A stretch of DNA of 57,218 nt. It comes from Streptomyces sp. MA5143a (GTDB taxonomy: Bacteria; Actinomycetota; Actinomycetes; Streptomycetales; Streptomycetaceae). Under the pieces are notes generated by a model, which worked only from the letters and a program-made list of their open reading frames with translations, ran no database searches and was not told the DNA's origin. Positions 24,062 to 32,479 of this stretch are shown here, in pieces. The stretch's first letter is position 1; every line of letters begins with the position of its first letter. The stretch lies in contig NZ_OLMK01000098.1 in the NCBI RefSeq assembly GCF_900290235.1, forward strand, positions 1 to 57,218, in the 5' to 3' direction. Made by a program: the position numbers and the translations under genes.

Positions 24062-26701
24062 GTGGACAAGAGGTATGAGCTCTACTGCCTCACCGACCCG
24101 CGTTTCTACGACACGCCGACGTCCCGGACGCGGATGCGCGAGGGGTTCCGGCAGACGCGGGACCCGCTTCCCGATCTCTGGTTCCGCCAGGAACTCGGCG
24201 ACTGGCTCGTCTGCCGTCCCACCGACGTGGACCTCCCGCCCCAAGGCTGGAAGATTCACGTCTCGGCGTGCCCGGACAACGCGCAGGAGATCCTCGACGC
24301 GGTGTGGGACCACTGCGTGCCCCGCCGCATCCCCTTCAAGTTCCTCCCGAACGTGGACGTCCTCTTCCTCGCCAACATGAAGTACGCGCACCGCGGGTCC
24401 AGCGGGAAGTTCGTCACGATCTACCCGCGCGACGAGGTCCAGTGCGAGCGCACGCTCACCGAGCTGGACGCCGTCCTCGGCGGCAGGCCGGGACCGTACA
24501 TCCTCAGCGACCTGCGGTGGGGCGCCGGCCCGCTCTACGTCAGGTACGGGGCCTTCGACGACCGGTACTGCGTCTCGGACACCGGCGTGGTGGAGCAGGC
24601 GGTGGAGGATCCCTCGGGGCGGCTGGTGCCCGATGTGCGCGGCCCGACCTTCCGGGTTCCGGAGTGGGTGCGGCTGCCGGGGTTCCTCGAACCCCACCTC
24701 GCCGAGAGCCGTCGGACCACCGTCACCGATCTGCCCTACCGCATCGAGAAGGCGCTGCACTTCTCGAACGGCGGCGGGCTCTACGCCGGTGTCGACACCC
24801 GCGATGGGCAACGGGTCGTCCTCAAGGAGGCCCGGCCCCACGCGGGGCTCACCCCCGACGGCGCGGACGCCGTCACCCGGCTCGAACGCGAGCGGGCGGC
24901 CCTGGAGCGCCTGCACGGCCTGCCCTGCGTCCCCGCGCTCCGCGACCACTTCGAACTCGGCGGCCACCACTTCCTCGTCGAGGACTTCATCGAGGGGACA
25001 CCCCTGCACGACCTGTTCGTCGAGCGTTCCCCGCTGGCCGCGCTGGACCCGGATCCGGCGGCGTTCGCCGAGTACACCTCCTGGGCCCTGGACATCGTCC
25101 GGCAGGTGGAGGACGCGGTCGCGGCGGTCCACGAGCGGGGCGTCGTGATCGGTGACGTGCACACGTACAACGTTCTCGTCCGCCCCGACGGCGGGGCGGT
25201 ACTGATCGACTTCGAGGGCGCGGCCGACGTGGAGCGGGCCTCCCACCAGGTCCTCGCGGCCCCCGGTTTCGTCGCCCCGAGCGGGGCCACCGGCTTCGAC
25301 ATCGACCGGTATGCCCTGGCCTGTCTGCGGCTCTGTCTGTTCATGCCCCTGACCGGCCTGATCGAGCTGGACCGCGGCAAGGCCGCACAGCTCGCGCGTG
25401 AGGCCGCGCGGCTGTTCCCCGTGCCCCGCCCGTTCCTCGACGAGGCCGTCCGCACCATCACCGGCGACGGTGGGACGACCGCCGGGACGATCACCGGGAC
25501 GACCGCCGGGGCGGACGCGGAGCCCCGCCTCGAACCGGACCACTCCGGCTGGCTGCGCGCCCGCGAGTCGATCGCCGGCGCCGTCCTCGCCGCCGCCACC
25601 CCCGAACGGCACGATCGCCTCTTCCCCGGCGACATCGAGCAGTTCGCGTTCCCGGGCGGAGGCCTCGACGTGGCCCACGGCGCGGCGGGCGTGCTGTACG
25701 CGCTGGACGTGACGGGCGCCGGCCGGTATCCGGACCATGAGGAGTGGCTGATCCGGCACGCGCTCCAGCCGGAGCGCGGCACCCACCTCGGCTTCTACGA
25801 CGGCCTGCACGGCATCGCGTACGTCCTCGAACACCTTGGCCATCACGAGGAGGCCGTCAAGATCCTCGACATGTGCCAGGGCGAACGCCTGGACGCCCTG
25901 GCCCTCGACCTCAAGGGCGGCCTGTCCGGCATCGGCCTCACCCTGCTGCACTTCGCGACGACCACCGGCGACAGCGCCTGCCGGGACGCCGCCCACCGCG
26001 TCGCGGGCCTGGTCGCCGACCGGCTGGGCCCGGCCGACGGCGTCGCCGAGATCAGCGGCGGCACCCACCCGAGAGCGGGGCTGATGTACGGGTCGTCGGG
26101 GCCCGCGCTGCTGTTCCTGCGCCTGTACGAGCAGGGCGGCGACCCGGCGTACCTCGATCTGGCCGCCACCGCGCTCCGCCAGGACCTGCGCCGCTGCGTC
26201 GTCCGCGAGGAAGGTTCCATGGAGGTCAACGAGGGCTACCGCACGATGCCCTACCTCGCTGACGGCAGCGTGGGCATCGGCATGGTCCTCGACGACTGTC
26301 TGACCCACCGCGCGGACGAGCGGTTCTCGTCGGCCGCCGCGGCGATCCGCAGGGCGGCGCAGGCGAACTTCTACGTGGAACCCGGACTCTTCGACGGCGT
26401 CGCCGGAATGATCCTTCACCTCAGCCGCGCCCACCCGCCCGGTACGGCCGCCGCCGAGGACCCCGTGATCGCCGGGCACGTACGCCGCCTGGCCCGCCAC
26501 GCCTGCCTGCTCGACGGCCGCCTGGCCTTCCCCGGCGACCAGTTGATGCGGCTGTCCATGGACCTGGCCACCGGCGGCGCGGGAGTCCTGCTCGCGCTGG
26601 GCGCCGTCTTCCACTCCCGGCCCACCGGCCTGCTGTTCCTGACACCGGACGGGGCCGCACACGACCCTCCGTTCGCCACTCACGCACCAGAGAGGAGGTG
26701 A
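24062..26701 (+). CDS. amfT: class III lanthionine synthetase LanKC (RamC/AmfT-like)
   Basis: Encodes 879 residues, normal length. Residues 1-220: phosphoserine/threonine lyase domain starting DKRYELYCLTDPRFYDTPTS. Residues about 225-440: Ser/Thr kinase domain with the ATP lysine in RVVLKEARPHAG, catalytic loop VVIGDVHTYNVLV and IDFEG in place of DFG. Residues about 515-870: LanC-like cyclase (GFYDGLHGIAYVLEHLGHHE, AGLMYGSSGPALLFLRLYEQ) without the Cys-Cys-His zinc site, as usual for class III. It would phosphorylate Ser in the precursor, eliminate phosphate to dehydroalanine and close (methyl)lanthionine or labionin rings. GTG 24062 with GGAGG 4 bases upstream. A 43-aa precursor follows by 6 bases, and exporters and regulator after that: the ram/amf arrangement that makes the SapB spore morphogen. 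Confidence 0.95.
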   Translation: MDKRYELYCLTDPRFYDTPTSRTRMREGFRQTRDPLPDLWFRQELGDWLVCRPTDVDLPPQGWKIHVSACPDNAQEILDAVWDHCVPRRIPFKFLPNVDVLFLANMKYAHRGSSGKFVTIYPRDEVQCERTLTELDAVLGGRPGPYILSDLRWGAGPLYVRYGAFDDRYCVSDTGVVEQAVEDPSGRLVPDVRGPTFRVPEWVRLPGFLEPHLAESRRTTVTDLPYRIEKALHFSNGGGLYAGVDTRDGQRVVLKEARPHAGLTPDGADAVTRLERERAALERLHGLPCVPALRDHFELGGHHFLVEDFIEGTPLHDLFVERSPLAALDPDPAAFAEYTSWALDIVRQVEDAVAAVHERGVVIGDVHTYNVLVRPDGGAVLIDFEGAADVERASHQVLAAPGFVAPSGATGFDIDRYALACLRLCLFMPLTGLIELDRGKAAQLAREAARLFPVPRPFLDEAVRTITGDGGTTAGTITGTTAGADAEPRLEPDHSGWLRARESIAGAVLAAATPERHDRLFPGDIEQFAFPGGGLDVAHGAAGVLYALDVTGAGRYPDHEEWLIRHALQPERGTHLGFYDGLHGIAYVLEHLGHHEEAVKILDMCQGERLDALALDLKGGLSGIGLTLLHFATTTGDSACRDAAHRVAGLVADRLGPADGVAEISGGTHPRAGLMYGSSGPALLFLRLYEQGGDPAYLDLAATALRQDLRRCVVREEGSMEVNEGYRTMPYLADGSVGIGMVLDDCLTHRADERFSSAAAAIRRAAQANFYVEPGLFDGVAGMILHLSRAHPPGTAAAEDPVIAGHVRRLARHACLLDGRLAFPGDQLMRLSMDLATGGAGVLLALGAVFHSRPTGLLFLTPDGAAHDPPFATHAPERR

Positions 26702-26707
26702 GGATCA

Positions 26708-26839
26708 ATGTCGCTTCTCGAACTGCAGGGTATGACCATCGAGTCCGAGACCGGGCTGAAGCCGCCCCTGGGCAGCCGGGCGAGCAAGGGATGCTTCATC
26801 GTAGGAGGCAGCGTGTTCAGCGTCTTCTTCTGCGGCTAG
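26708..26839 (+). CDS. amfS: class III lanthipeptide precursor (RamS/AmfS-like, SapB-type)
   Basis: Encodes 43 residues from the ATG at 26708, 6 bases after the synthetase stop, with AGGAGGT at 26694-26700. Leader: MSLLELQGMTIESETGLKPP, holding the class III recognition motif LLELQ. Core: LGSRASKGC then FIVGGSVFSVFFCG. Two Ser-x2-Ser-x(2-3)-Cys motifs are visible: S-R-A-S-K-G-C and S-V-F-S-V-F-F-C. SapB core (from memory) begins TGSRAS with S-x2-S-x3-C in both rings, so here ring A is one residue shorter and carries Lys-Gly, while ring B and the segment before it are strongly hydrophobic. The product should be a two-ring amphipathic or hydrophobic peptide surfactant for aerial growth; this is by analogy. 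Confidence 0.93.
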   Translation: MSLLELQGMTIESETGLKPPLGSRASKGCFIVGGSVFSVFFCG

Positions 26840-26862
26840 GGGCCCGGCCTCCAACCGCCACT

Positions 26863-26887
26863 GCGGGGGCACTTCCGGTGCCCCCGC
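26863..26887 (+). terminator. perfect 10-bp hairpin between precursor and exporter genes
   Basis: Arms GCGGGGGCAC / GTGCCCCCGC, loop TTCCG, starting 24 bases after the precursor stop. Followed by TCCTTCGTT. As partial terminator or 3' stabiliser it would yield more precursor transcript than exporter transcript. Confidence 0.75.
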
Positions 26888-26923
26888 TCCTTCGTTGGCA
26901 CCGTACGACGACGGGAGCGGCCG

Positions 26924-28906
26924 GTGGACCGACGGACGGCACCGGACAGGGACGCGGCGGACCACGTCCCCGTGGACCGGCGCGCGGCGGATCGTCTGCT
27001 ACTGAGCGCGGTGCGCCGGGGCGGCGTCTGGGGCGGTGTCCTCGCCGCCGCGTCGCTGCTGCTGGCCGGCGTCTTCGTCGTCCTGCCCGCCGTGATGGGC
27101 CGCGCCGTCGACGCCGTGCTCGGCGACGGCGACGCCACCCTGTGGCTGACCCTGTCCGCCGTGGCCGTCGTACTGCTGGTGGTGTGCGACGCGGCGGACG
27201 ACTACGCCGGTGCCGTCGCCAACGCCCGCTCCACCGCCTGGCTGCGCCACACCCTGCTCGGCCACGTCCTCGACCTGGGCGCCCGCGCCACCCGCCGCCA
27301 CACCCCCGGCGAGCTGGTCGCCCGCCTCGTCGGCAACTCCGCCCAGGCGGGCAGCGCCCCGTCGGGCCTGGTGTGGGCGGTGACGGAACTGATCCCGCCG
27401 CTCGGCGCCATCGTCGCGCTCGCCCTCATCGACCCCTGGCTCTGCCTGACGTTCGTCGCCGGGCTCCCGCTGATCGTCCTCATCGTCCGCGCCTTCGTCC
27501 GTGACGTCTCCGACCTCAACGACCGCTACTTCGCCGTCCAGGGCCGTATCGCCGCCCGCCTCGCCGACGCCCTCACCGGCATCCGCACCATCACCGCCGC
27601 CGGAACCACGGCCCGCGAGGCCGACCGAGTCCTGGAACCACTCCCCGAACTGCACCGCCACGGCCGGGGCATGTGGCGCGCCTTCGCCCGCGTCTCCGCC
27701 CGTGACGCGGTGATCGTCCCGCTGCTGGAGGTCGCCGTGCTGGCCGTGGCCGGCTTCGAACTCGCCCGGGGCCGCATCACACCGGGCCAGATGCTCGCCG
27801 CGAGCGAGTACGTCCTGCTGGCCACCGGCGTCAGCTCACTCGTCGGCTCCGTGAACCAGCTCGCCGTGTCCCGCGCCACCGCGGGCCGCGTCGCGGACGT
27901 ACTGAACGAGCCGCCGGCCCGGTACGGCAGCCGACGGCTGCCCCCGGAGGGCGGAGGCCACCTGGAGTTCCGCCGGGTGACGGTCCGCACCGCCGACGGC
28001 GCCACCGTCCTGAACGGCGTCGACCTCGACCTCGTCCCGCGCACCCTGACCGCCGTCGTGGGCCGCTCCGGGTCCGGCAAGTCCCTGCTGGCGGCCCTGG
28101 CCGGACGCCTCACCGACCCCGACGACGGCGAGATACGCCTGGACGGCGTACCCCTGCGGGACGTGGACCGTAGGGAGCTGCGCCGCGCCGTGGCCTACGG
28201 CTTCGAACGCCCGGCCCTGCTCGGCGAGACCTTCACCGACGCGATCGCCTTCGGCCCCCGCACCCCGTCGGCGCCGGAGGTACGGGCCGGGGCGTCCGCC
28301 GCGCGGGCCGACCCGTTCATCCGCACCATGCCCGACCGCTACGCCACGCCCCTGGCCTCGACCCCCCTGTCCGGCGGTGAGACCCAACGCCTCGGTCTGG
28401 CCCGCGCGTTCACGCAGTGCGCCCCGGCCGGCCGCCTCCTCGTCCTCGACGACGTCACCGCCAGCCTCGACACCGTCACCGAGCACCACATCACCCGGGC
28501 CCTCACCGACACGGGCCCCTTGGCTGACCGCACCCGCCTGGTCGTCACCCACCGAGCGTCCACAGCGGCCCGTGCCGACCGGGTCGTCTGGCTGGCCGAC
28601 GGCCACGTACGGGCGGAGGGCACCCACCGGGAGCTGTGGGAGGACCCGGAGTACCGGGCGGTGTTCCGGGGGGAGGGGGAGGAGGCCGCCCCACGGATTG
28701 GGCGGGCGGATGAGGGAGCCGTACGGCCGGAGCGGGCGCTCGACGGGACCACGAGGGACGTGCGCCCCGAGCGCACCGACGTGGGGACCGTACGCTCCGC
28801 GTGGGCCGACGAGGGGGCCGATGAGTGGACCGACGACCGGATCGCGAGCGGGCCGGCGAGCGGGCCGTACGACCCCGCACGCGGCGTCGACGGGAGAGGG
28901 CGGTGA
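26924..28906 (+). CDS. ABC transporter, fused membrane and ATPase domains (RamA/AmfB-like)
   Basis: Encodes 660 residues: six-helix exporter domain (about 25-320), nucleotide-binding domain (about 345-575) and a charged, repetitive tail (about 585-660, rich in Glu/Arg/Asp) not needed for the fold. Walker A GRSGSGKS (about 379), signature LSGGETQRLGLARA, Walker B LLVLDDVTASLD, H-loop VVTHRAS. Two departures: the Q-loop Gln is Glu (YGFERPALLGET) and the catalytic Glu after Walker B is Asp. So this half may be the weak or non-hydrolysing ATP site of a heterodimer with the next gene. GTG 26924 follows GGGAG. Overlaps the next gene by 4 bases. Expected to export the mature lanthipeptide. Confidence 0.92.
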   Translation: MDRRTAPDRDAADHVPVDRRAADRLLLSAVRRGGVWGGVLAAASLLLAGVFVVLPAVMGRAVDAVLGDGDATLWLTLSAVAVVLLVVCDAADDYAGAVANARSTAWLRHTLLGHVLDLGARATRRHTPGELVARLVGNSAQAGSAPSGLVWAVTELIPPLGAIVALALIDPWLCLTFVAGLPLIVLIVRAFVRDVSDLNDRYFAVQGRIAARLADALTGIRTITAAGTTAREADRVLEPLPELHRHGRGMWRAFARVSARDAVIVPLLEVAVLAVAGFELARGRITPGQMLAASEYVLLATGVSSLVGSVNQLAVSRATAGRVADVLNEPPARYGSRRLPPEGGGHLEFRRVTVRTADGATVLNGVDLDLVPRTLTAVVGRSGSGKSLLAALAGRLTDPDDGEIRLDGVPLRDVDRRELRRAVAYGFERPALLGETFTDAIAFGPRTPSAPEVRAGASAARADPFIRTMPDRYATPLASTPLSGGETQRLGLARAFTQCAPAGRLLVLDDVTASLDTVTEHHITRALTDTGPLADRTRLVVTHRASTAARADRVVWLADGHVRAEGTHRELWEDPEYRAVFRGEGEEAAPRIGRADEGAVRPERALDGTTRDVRPERTDVGTVRSAWADEGADEWTDDRIASGPASGPYDPARGVDGRGR

Positions 28907-30723
28907 ATGCGCTCGCGCTTGGCGCACGACGAGAGCGCGCGGCGCACGCGCCCAGCGCGCGCGGCCTCCTGCGGGCCACCCTGCGCACGCGCCGCCGGCA
29001 GTTCCTCCGACTCGCCGGCTGGTCCCTGGTCCAGGCGGTCCCCGCGCTGCTCTCGGGCTGGCTGGTCGCGAAGGCGGTCGACGACGGCTTCCTCGCGGGC
29101 AGCACCGCCGAGGGCTTCGGCTGGCTCGGCCTGCTGGCCGGCTCCGTGCTGATCGGCGCCTGGGGCACGCGCCAGGCCACGCGGCACCTCGCGGAGGTCG
29201 TGGAGCCGTTCCGTGACGACCTGGTCTCCCTGGTCACCACGGGCGCGCTGCGCCGCTCCGCGCACCTGGGCAACCCCGCGGACACGGCAGGGGTGGCCCG
29301 CCTGACCGAGCAGGTGGAGATCGCCCGCGAGTCCTACGGCGCGGTCGTGATGTTCGTCCAGACGTTCACGGTCACGGCGGTGAGCGTGCTGCTGGGCCTG
29401 ACGGCCCTGGACCCGGCGCTGCTGCTGTTCGTCGTCCCGCCCCTCACCGCCGGGCTCACCCTGTTCCTGCTGGCCCTGAGGGCACTGGCGGCACGGCAGC
29501 GGGCGGTGGTCCTGGCGGACGAGGCCATCGCGGAGCAGGTGCACACGGTGGCCGGCGGCCTCCGCGACGTGACGGCCTGCGGCGCAGAACACCTCGTACG
29601 CACCCGCACCGGCGCCCGCATCGACAGGGCGGCCGAAGCGACGAGGGCTCTGGCCCGCCTCACGGCGCTGCGCACGGCGGCCCTCGGCGTGGGCGGCTGG
29701 CTCCCCCTGGCCCTCATCCTGTTCGGTGCGCCGTGGCTGGTGGACCGGGGGGTGACGGCGGGCGCGATCCTGGGCGCCCTCACCTACATCTCCCAGAGCC
29801 TCCAGCCGGCTCTCCAGGGCCTGGTCCAGGGCGTGGGCGGCAGCGGCCTGTGGCTCCTGGTGACGACGACCCGCATCCTGGAGACGACAGAGGAGCGGGT
29901 CACAGCGCCGAAGGCGACCCTGACGAAAACCGCCCCGGAGCCGACGACCGCTCCACCCCCGCCCCCACCCACAACCCCGTCCCACCCCGCTGACGGTGCC
30001 CTGGAGCTGCGACACGTCACCTTCTCCTACGCCCGCACCGCGGAACCGGTGGTGAAGAACCTCGACCTGACCCTGCCCCCCGGCACCTACCTGGCGGTGG
30101 TGGGCCCGAGCGGCGCGGGCAAATCGACCCTGGCCGCCCTGATCGCGGGCCTCCTGGAACCCCGGACCGGCGACATCCACCTGGGCGGCGCGGAGGTCGG
30201 CGCCCTGGACCCCGCCCACCTGTCCGACGCCCGCGTACTGATCCCACAGGAGGCGTACGTCTTCACCGGCACCGTCCGCGAGAACCTGACGTACCTCCAC
30301 CCGGCCGCATCGCCGACGACCCTGGACTGGGCGGTGGAGGAGATAGGCGCGACGGCCCTGGTTGAACGCCTGGGCGGCTACGAGGCCCCGATGGACCCGG
30401 GTCGCCTCTCGGCGGGCGAACGCCAACAGATAGCCCTGGTGAGGGCCCTGCTACCCCCCACCCACCTGCACGTCCTGGACGAGGCGACCTGCCACCTGGA
30501 CCCCCCGGCGGAGGCCCGCGCGGAGCGCGCCTTCGCGTCCCGCCCGTCCACGTTGATCGTCTGCGCCCATCGCATCAGCTCGGCCCTGCGCGCCGACCTG
30601 ACCCTGGTGCTGGACGGCCCCCGCCACGACCTGGGCACGCACGACGAGCTGATGACGACCTGCGCGCTCTACCGGGACCTGATAGGCCACTGGGACAGGG
30701 CGACGACGAGCGTGCCGTCCTGA
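28903..30723 (+). CDS. ABC transporter, fused membrane and ATPase domains (RamB/AmfA-like)
   Basis: Encodes 606 residues. Exporter membrane domain (about 25-325), Pro-rich linker (about 346-362, run of seven Pro), nucleotide-binding domain to the end. Walker A VVGPSGAGKST (about 400), intact Q-loop RVLIPQEAYVFTG, signature LSAGERQQIALVRALL, Walker B HVLDEATCHLD with catalytic Glu, H-loop CAHRISS. Compared with its partner the catalytic residues are intact, although the signature Gly-Gly is Ala-Gly. GTG 28903 overlaps the upstream stop (GTGA) with GGGAGAGGG in front, so the two half-transporters are coupled. Convergent with the regulator gene, 21 bases apart. Confidence 0.93.
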   Translation: MNALALGARRERAAHAPSARGLLRATLRTRRRQFLRLAGWSLVQAVPALLSGWLVAKAVDDGFLAGSTAEGFGWLGLLAGSVLIGAWGTRQATRHLAEVVEPFRDDLVSLVTTGALRRSAHLGNPADTAGVARLTEQVEIARESYGAVVMFVQTFTVTAVSVLLGLTALDPALLLFVVPPLTAGLTLFLLALRALAARQRAVVLADEAIAEQVHTVAGGLRDVTACGAEHLVRTRTGARIDRAAEATRALARLTALRTAALGVGGWLPLALILFGAPWLVDRGVTAGAILGALTYISQSLQPALQGLVQGVGGSGLWLLVTTTRILETTEERVTAPKATLTKTAPEPTTAPPPPPPTTPSHPADGALELRHVTFSYARTAEPVVKNLDLTLPPGTYLAVVGPSGAGKSTLAALIAGLLEPRTGDIHLGGAEVGALDPAHLSDARVLIPQEAYVFTGTVRENLTYLHPAASPTTLDWAVEEIGATALVERLGGYEAPMDPGRLSAGERQQIALVRALLPPTHLHVLDEATCHLDPPAEARAERAFASRPSTLIVCAHRISSALRADLTLVLDGPRHDLGTHDELMTTCALYRDLIGHWDRATTSVPS

Positions 30724-30744
30724 CGCTCGAAGGGCCGCGGCCGG

Positions 30745-31350
30745 TCACAACCACCCGGCCTCCCGGGCGATCCGAATGGCGTCGATCCGATTCCGCGCGC
30801 CGGTCTTCCGGGAGACGGCGTTGAGATGATTGCGGACGGTCCCCACGGACAGGGCCAGCCGCTCGGCGATCTCGCGGGTGGGCATGCCTTCGGCGGCGAG
30901 CCGCAGCACCTCGCTCTCGCGGGCGGTCAGGGGGCTCTCCTCCGATGACAGGGCGAGCAGAGCGAGGTCGGGATCGATGAACCGCTCACCGGAAGCGACC
31001 TTGCGCACCCCGAGGGCGAGCAGATCGCTGGGGCTGTTCTTCCCGATGAGCCCCATGACCCGCAGGGCGAGCGCCCGCCGGAGGAACCCGGCGCTGGCGG
31101 ACTCGGTCACCAACAGGGTCCGGCACTGGGGCAACCGCACGGCCAACTCACGCGAGGTCCCGAGCGCCCCGTCCTCACCCCCGTCGACATCGATGACGAC
31201 GACATCGGGCCGATGCGAAAGAGCCCGGGCCACGGTCTGCTCGTGCCCCGGCGATGCAGCCACGACCTCGATGTCCTCCTCCCGGGCCAACAGGGCCGCC
31301 AACGCCCCACGCACGAGCCCGGTCTCCTCCACCAGGAGAACCCGAATCAC
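30745..31350 (-). CDS. ramR: LuxR/NarL-type response regulator, RamR/AmfR-like
   Basis: Encodes 201 residues, the size of RamR. Receiver domain: VIRVLLVEETGLVRGALAAL (acidic pair is Glu-Glu), phospho-acceptor Asp in VVVIDVDGGEDG, LLVTESA and Lys in MGLIGKNSP. LuxR helix-turn-helix at 140-195: PLTARESEVLRLAAEGMPTR, EIAERLALSVGTVRNHLNAV. No kinase gene is adjacent; RamR in S. coelicolor is an orphan regulator that activates the ram operon. GTG 31350 has GGGAG 5 bases upstream. Its leader holds a two-copy 16-bp direct repeat (31389-31420). Position at the end of the lanthipeptide cluster strongly supports the call. Confidence 0.92.
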   Translation of the reverse strand: MIRVLLVEETGLVRGALAALLAREEDIEVVAASPGHEQTVARALSHRPDVVVIDVDGGEDGALGTSRELAVRLPQCRTLLVTESASAGFLRRALALRVMGLIGKNSPSDLLALGVRKVASGERFIDPDLALLALSSEESPLTARESEVLRLAAEGMPTREIAERLALSVGTVRNHLNAVSRKTGARNRIDAIRIAREAGWL

Positions 31351-31388
31351 ATCACTCCCACCCGACCCCACTCGGCCTCCCTCACCGG

Positions 31389-31420
31389 CACTCCGGAATG
31401 CCCGCACTCCGGAATACCCG
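31389..31420. promoter_or_regulatory. two-copy 16-bp direct repeat upstream of ramR
   Basis: CACTCCGGAATGCCCG at 31389-31404 and CACTCCGGAATACCCG at 31405-31420, one mismatch, each with a TCCGGA palindrome. A GATACT -10-like box (minus strand) lies at 31440-31435, so the repeats would sit in the start region or leader. Candidate autoregulatory or developmental regulator site. Confidence 0.5.
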
Positions 31421-31518
31421 AAGACGACATGGGAAGTATCGCCGACCATCACACCATATGCCGGGAAAGCCCTGCTCCGGCCCGAGGGGTACCTCGTGAA
31501 GCCTGGTCCGGCGAGCCG

Positions 31519-32397
31519 TCAGTAGTGCTCTTCTCGGTAGACGCCGTCCGCCTCGACACCGCCGGCCCACTCACCGAAGTCGGTGTTCGCCAGCTCCATG
31601 TTGTCGACGAAGGAACCGGCGGCCGCGAGGGTGATCCTGAACGGGGCGTCGTCCTCGTCGGGCAGGTTGTTCACGGCCAGCAAGGGGAACTCCGCGGAGC
31701 CCAGTGCCCGCTCGTCGGCGATGAGGACGAGCGTGCTGTCCGGCCAGTCCTCGTCGTCGCGGCCGATCCGGGCCAGAATCTGCTCCGCGGTGAAGCCCGA
31801 GTAGGCGCGGTTGTCGACGACGGTGATCGACTCGATCGGCTCATGGCGCTCCGAGCCCTCTTCGATGGCCTGGAGCAGGCGTGCCCACTGGCCCGGCTGC
31901 TCGAAGGACGTCCGCACCAGGAGCGGCCCGGCGGCCTCCTCGATCGTGGCGGAGGGCGGCTCGGGCTCGGCGCCCGTACGGTCGCCGGGGAAGACCTGGA
32001 TCAGGAAACGGGGCCGCTTGTCGTCCACCGAGCGGTCGCTGGCGTGGACGCGGACCAGATAGGTGCCGGCTCCCGCGGTGGCGAGATTCTCCTTGCGCAA
32101 CGGCTCGTACCCGCTGTCGCACAGGGTGAGGAAGCCGGTCGTGGAGACCACGGTGATCTCCTCGACCTCGTCCCAGCCGTCCTCCGCGCCCGGGTCCTGA
32201 CCGGCGTACAGGGTGACGATGGGGTTCTCCAGAGCGCTCCCGGCGTCGATGTGCAGCCAGTCCTTCTCGGCGGACAGGAACCCGCGTCCGCGCGGCGGCT
32301 TGCCGGCGTCGGGGTCCATGACGGCCAGGTCCCCCCACTCCTTCAACTTGAGCGGCCGGGTACGACCGTCGAGGAGCGGCCAGGTGGAACGCTGCAT
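31519..32397 (-). CDS. hypothetical protein with DUF6924-like C-terminal domain
   Basis: Encodes 292 residues, acidic, no membrane segment. The C-terminal half (about 150-292: LLVRTSFEQPGQWARLLQAI, VVDNRAYSGFTAEQILARI, SFVDNMELANTDFGEWAGGV, EADGVYR) follows the pattern I know as DUF6924, found in actinobacteria next to varied genes. The N-terminal half (WPLLDGRTRPLKLKEWGD, TGFLTLCDSGYEPLRKE, TYLVRVHASDR) looks like a separate beta-rich domain. Function unknown. ATG at 32397 has GGGGG about 6 bases upstream. Same strand as ramR, 168 bases apart. Confidence 0.75.
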   Translation of the reverse strand: MQRSTWPLLDGRTRPLKLKEWGDLAVMDPDAGKPPRGRGFLSAEKDWLHIDAGSALENPIVTLYAGQDPGAEDGWDEVEEITVVSTTGFLTLCDSGYEPLRKENLATAGAGTYLVRVHASDRSVDDKRPRFLIQVFPGDRTGAEPEPPSATIEEAAGPLLVRTSFEQPGQWARLLQAIEEGSERHEPIESITVVDNRAYSGFTAEQILARIGRDDEDWPDSTLVLIADERALGSAEFPLLAVNNLPDEDDAPFRITLAAAGSFVDNMELANTDFGEWAGGVEADGVYREEHY

Positions 32398-32419
32398 GGA
32401 GAACCCCCATCGTGCTTCT

Positions 32420-32457
32420 GTGCCCGCCGGTTACGTCTCGGAAGCGTAGACGGGCAC
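32420..32457 (-). terminator. hairpin after the DNase gene
   Basis: Arms GTGCCCG / CGGGCAC with an inner TACG / CGTA pairing, 23 bases beyond the stop of the minus-strand NucA/NucB-type gene and before the start of the DUF6924-like gene. Confidence 0.45.
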
Positions 32458-32479
32458 GGTGGAAGGCGAGTCGCGTGCC

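Noticed and set aside
23753..26683. 976-codon minus-strand open frame
   Set aside because: Exact shadow of the LanKC gene with Arg/Gly/Val-rich translation and no family features.
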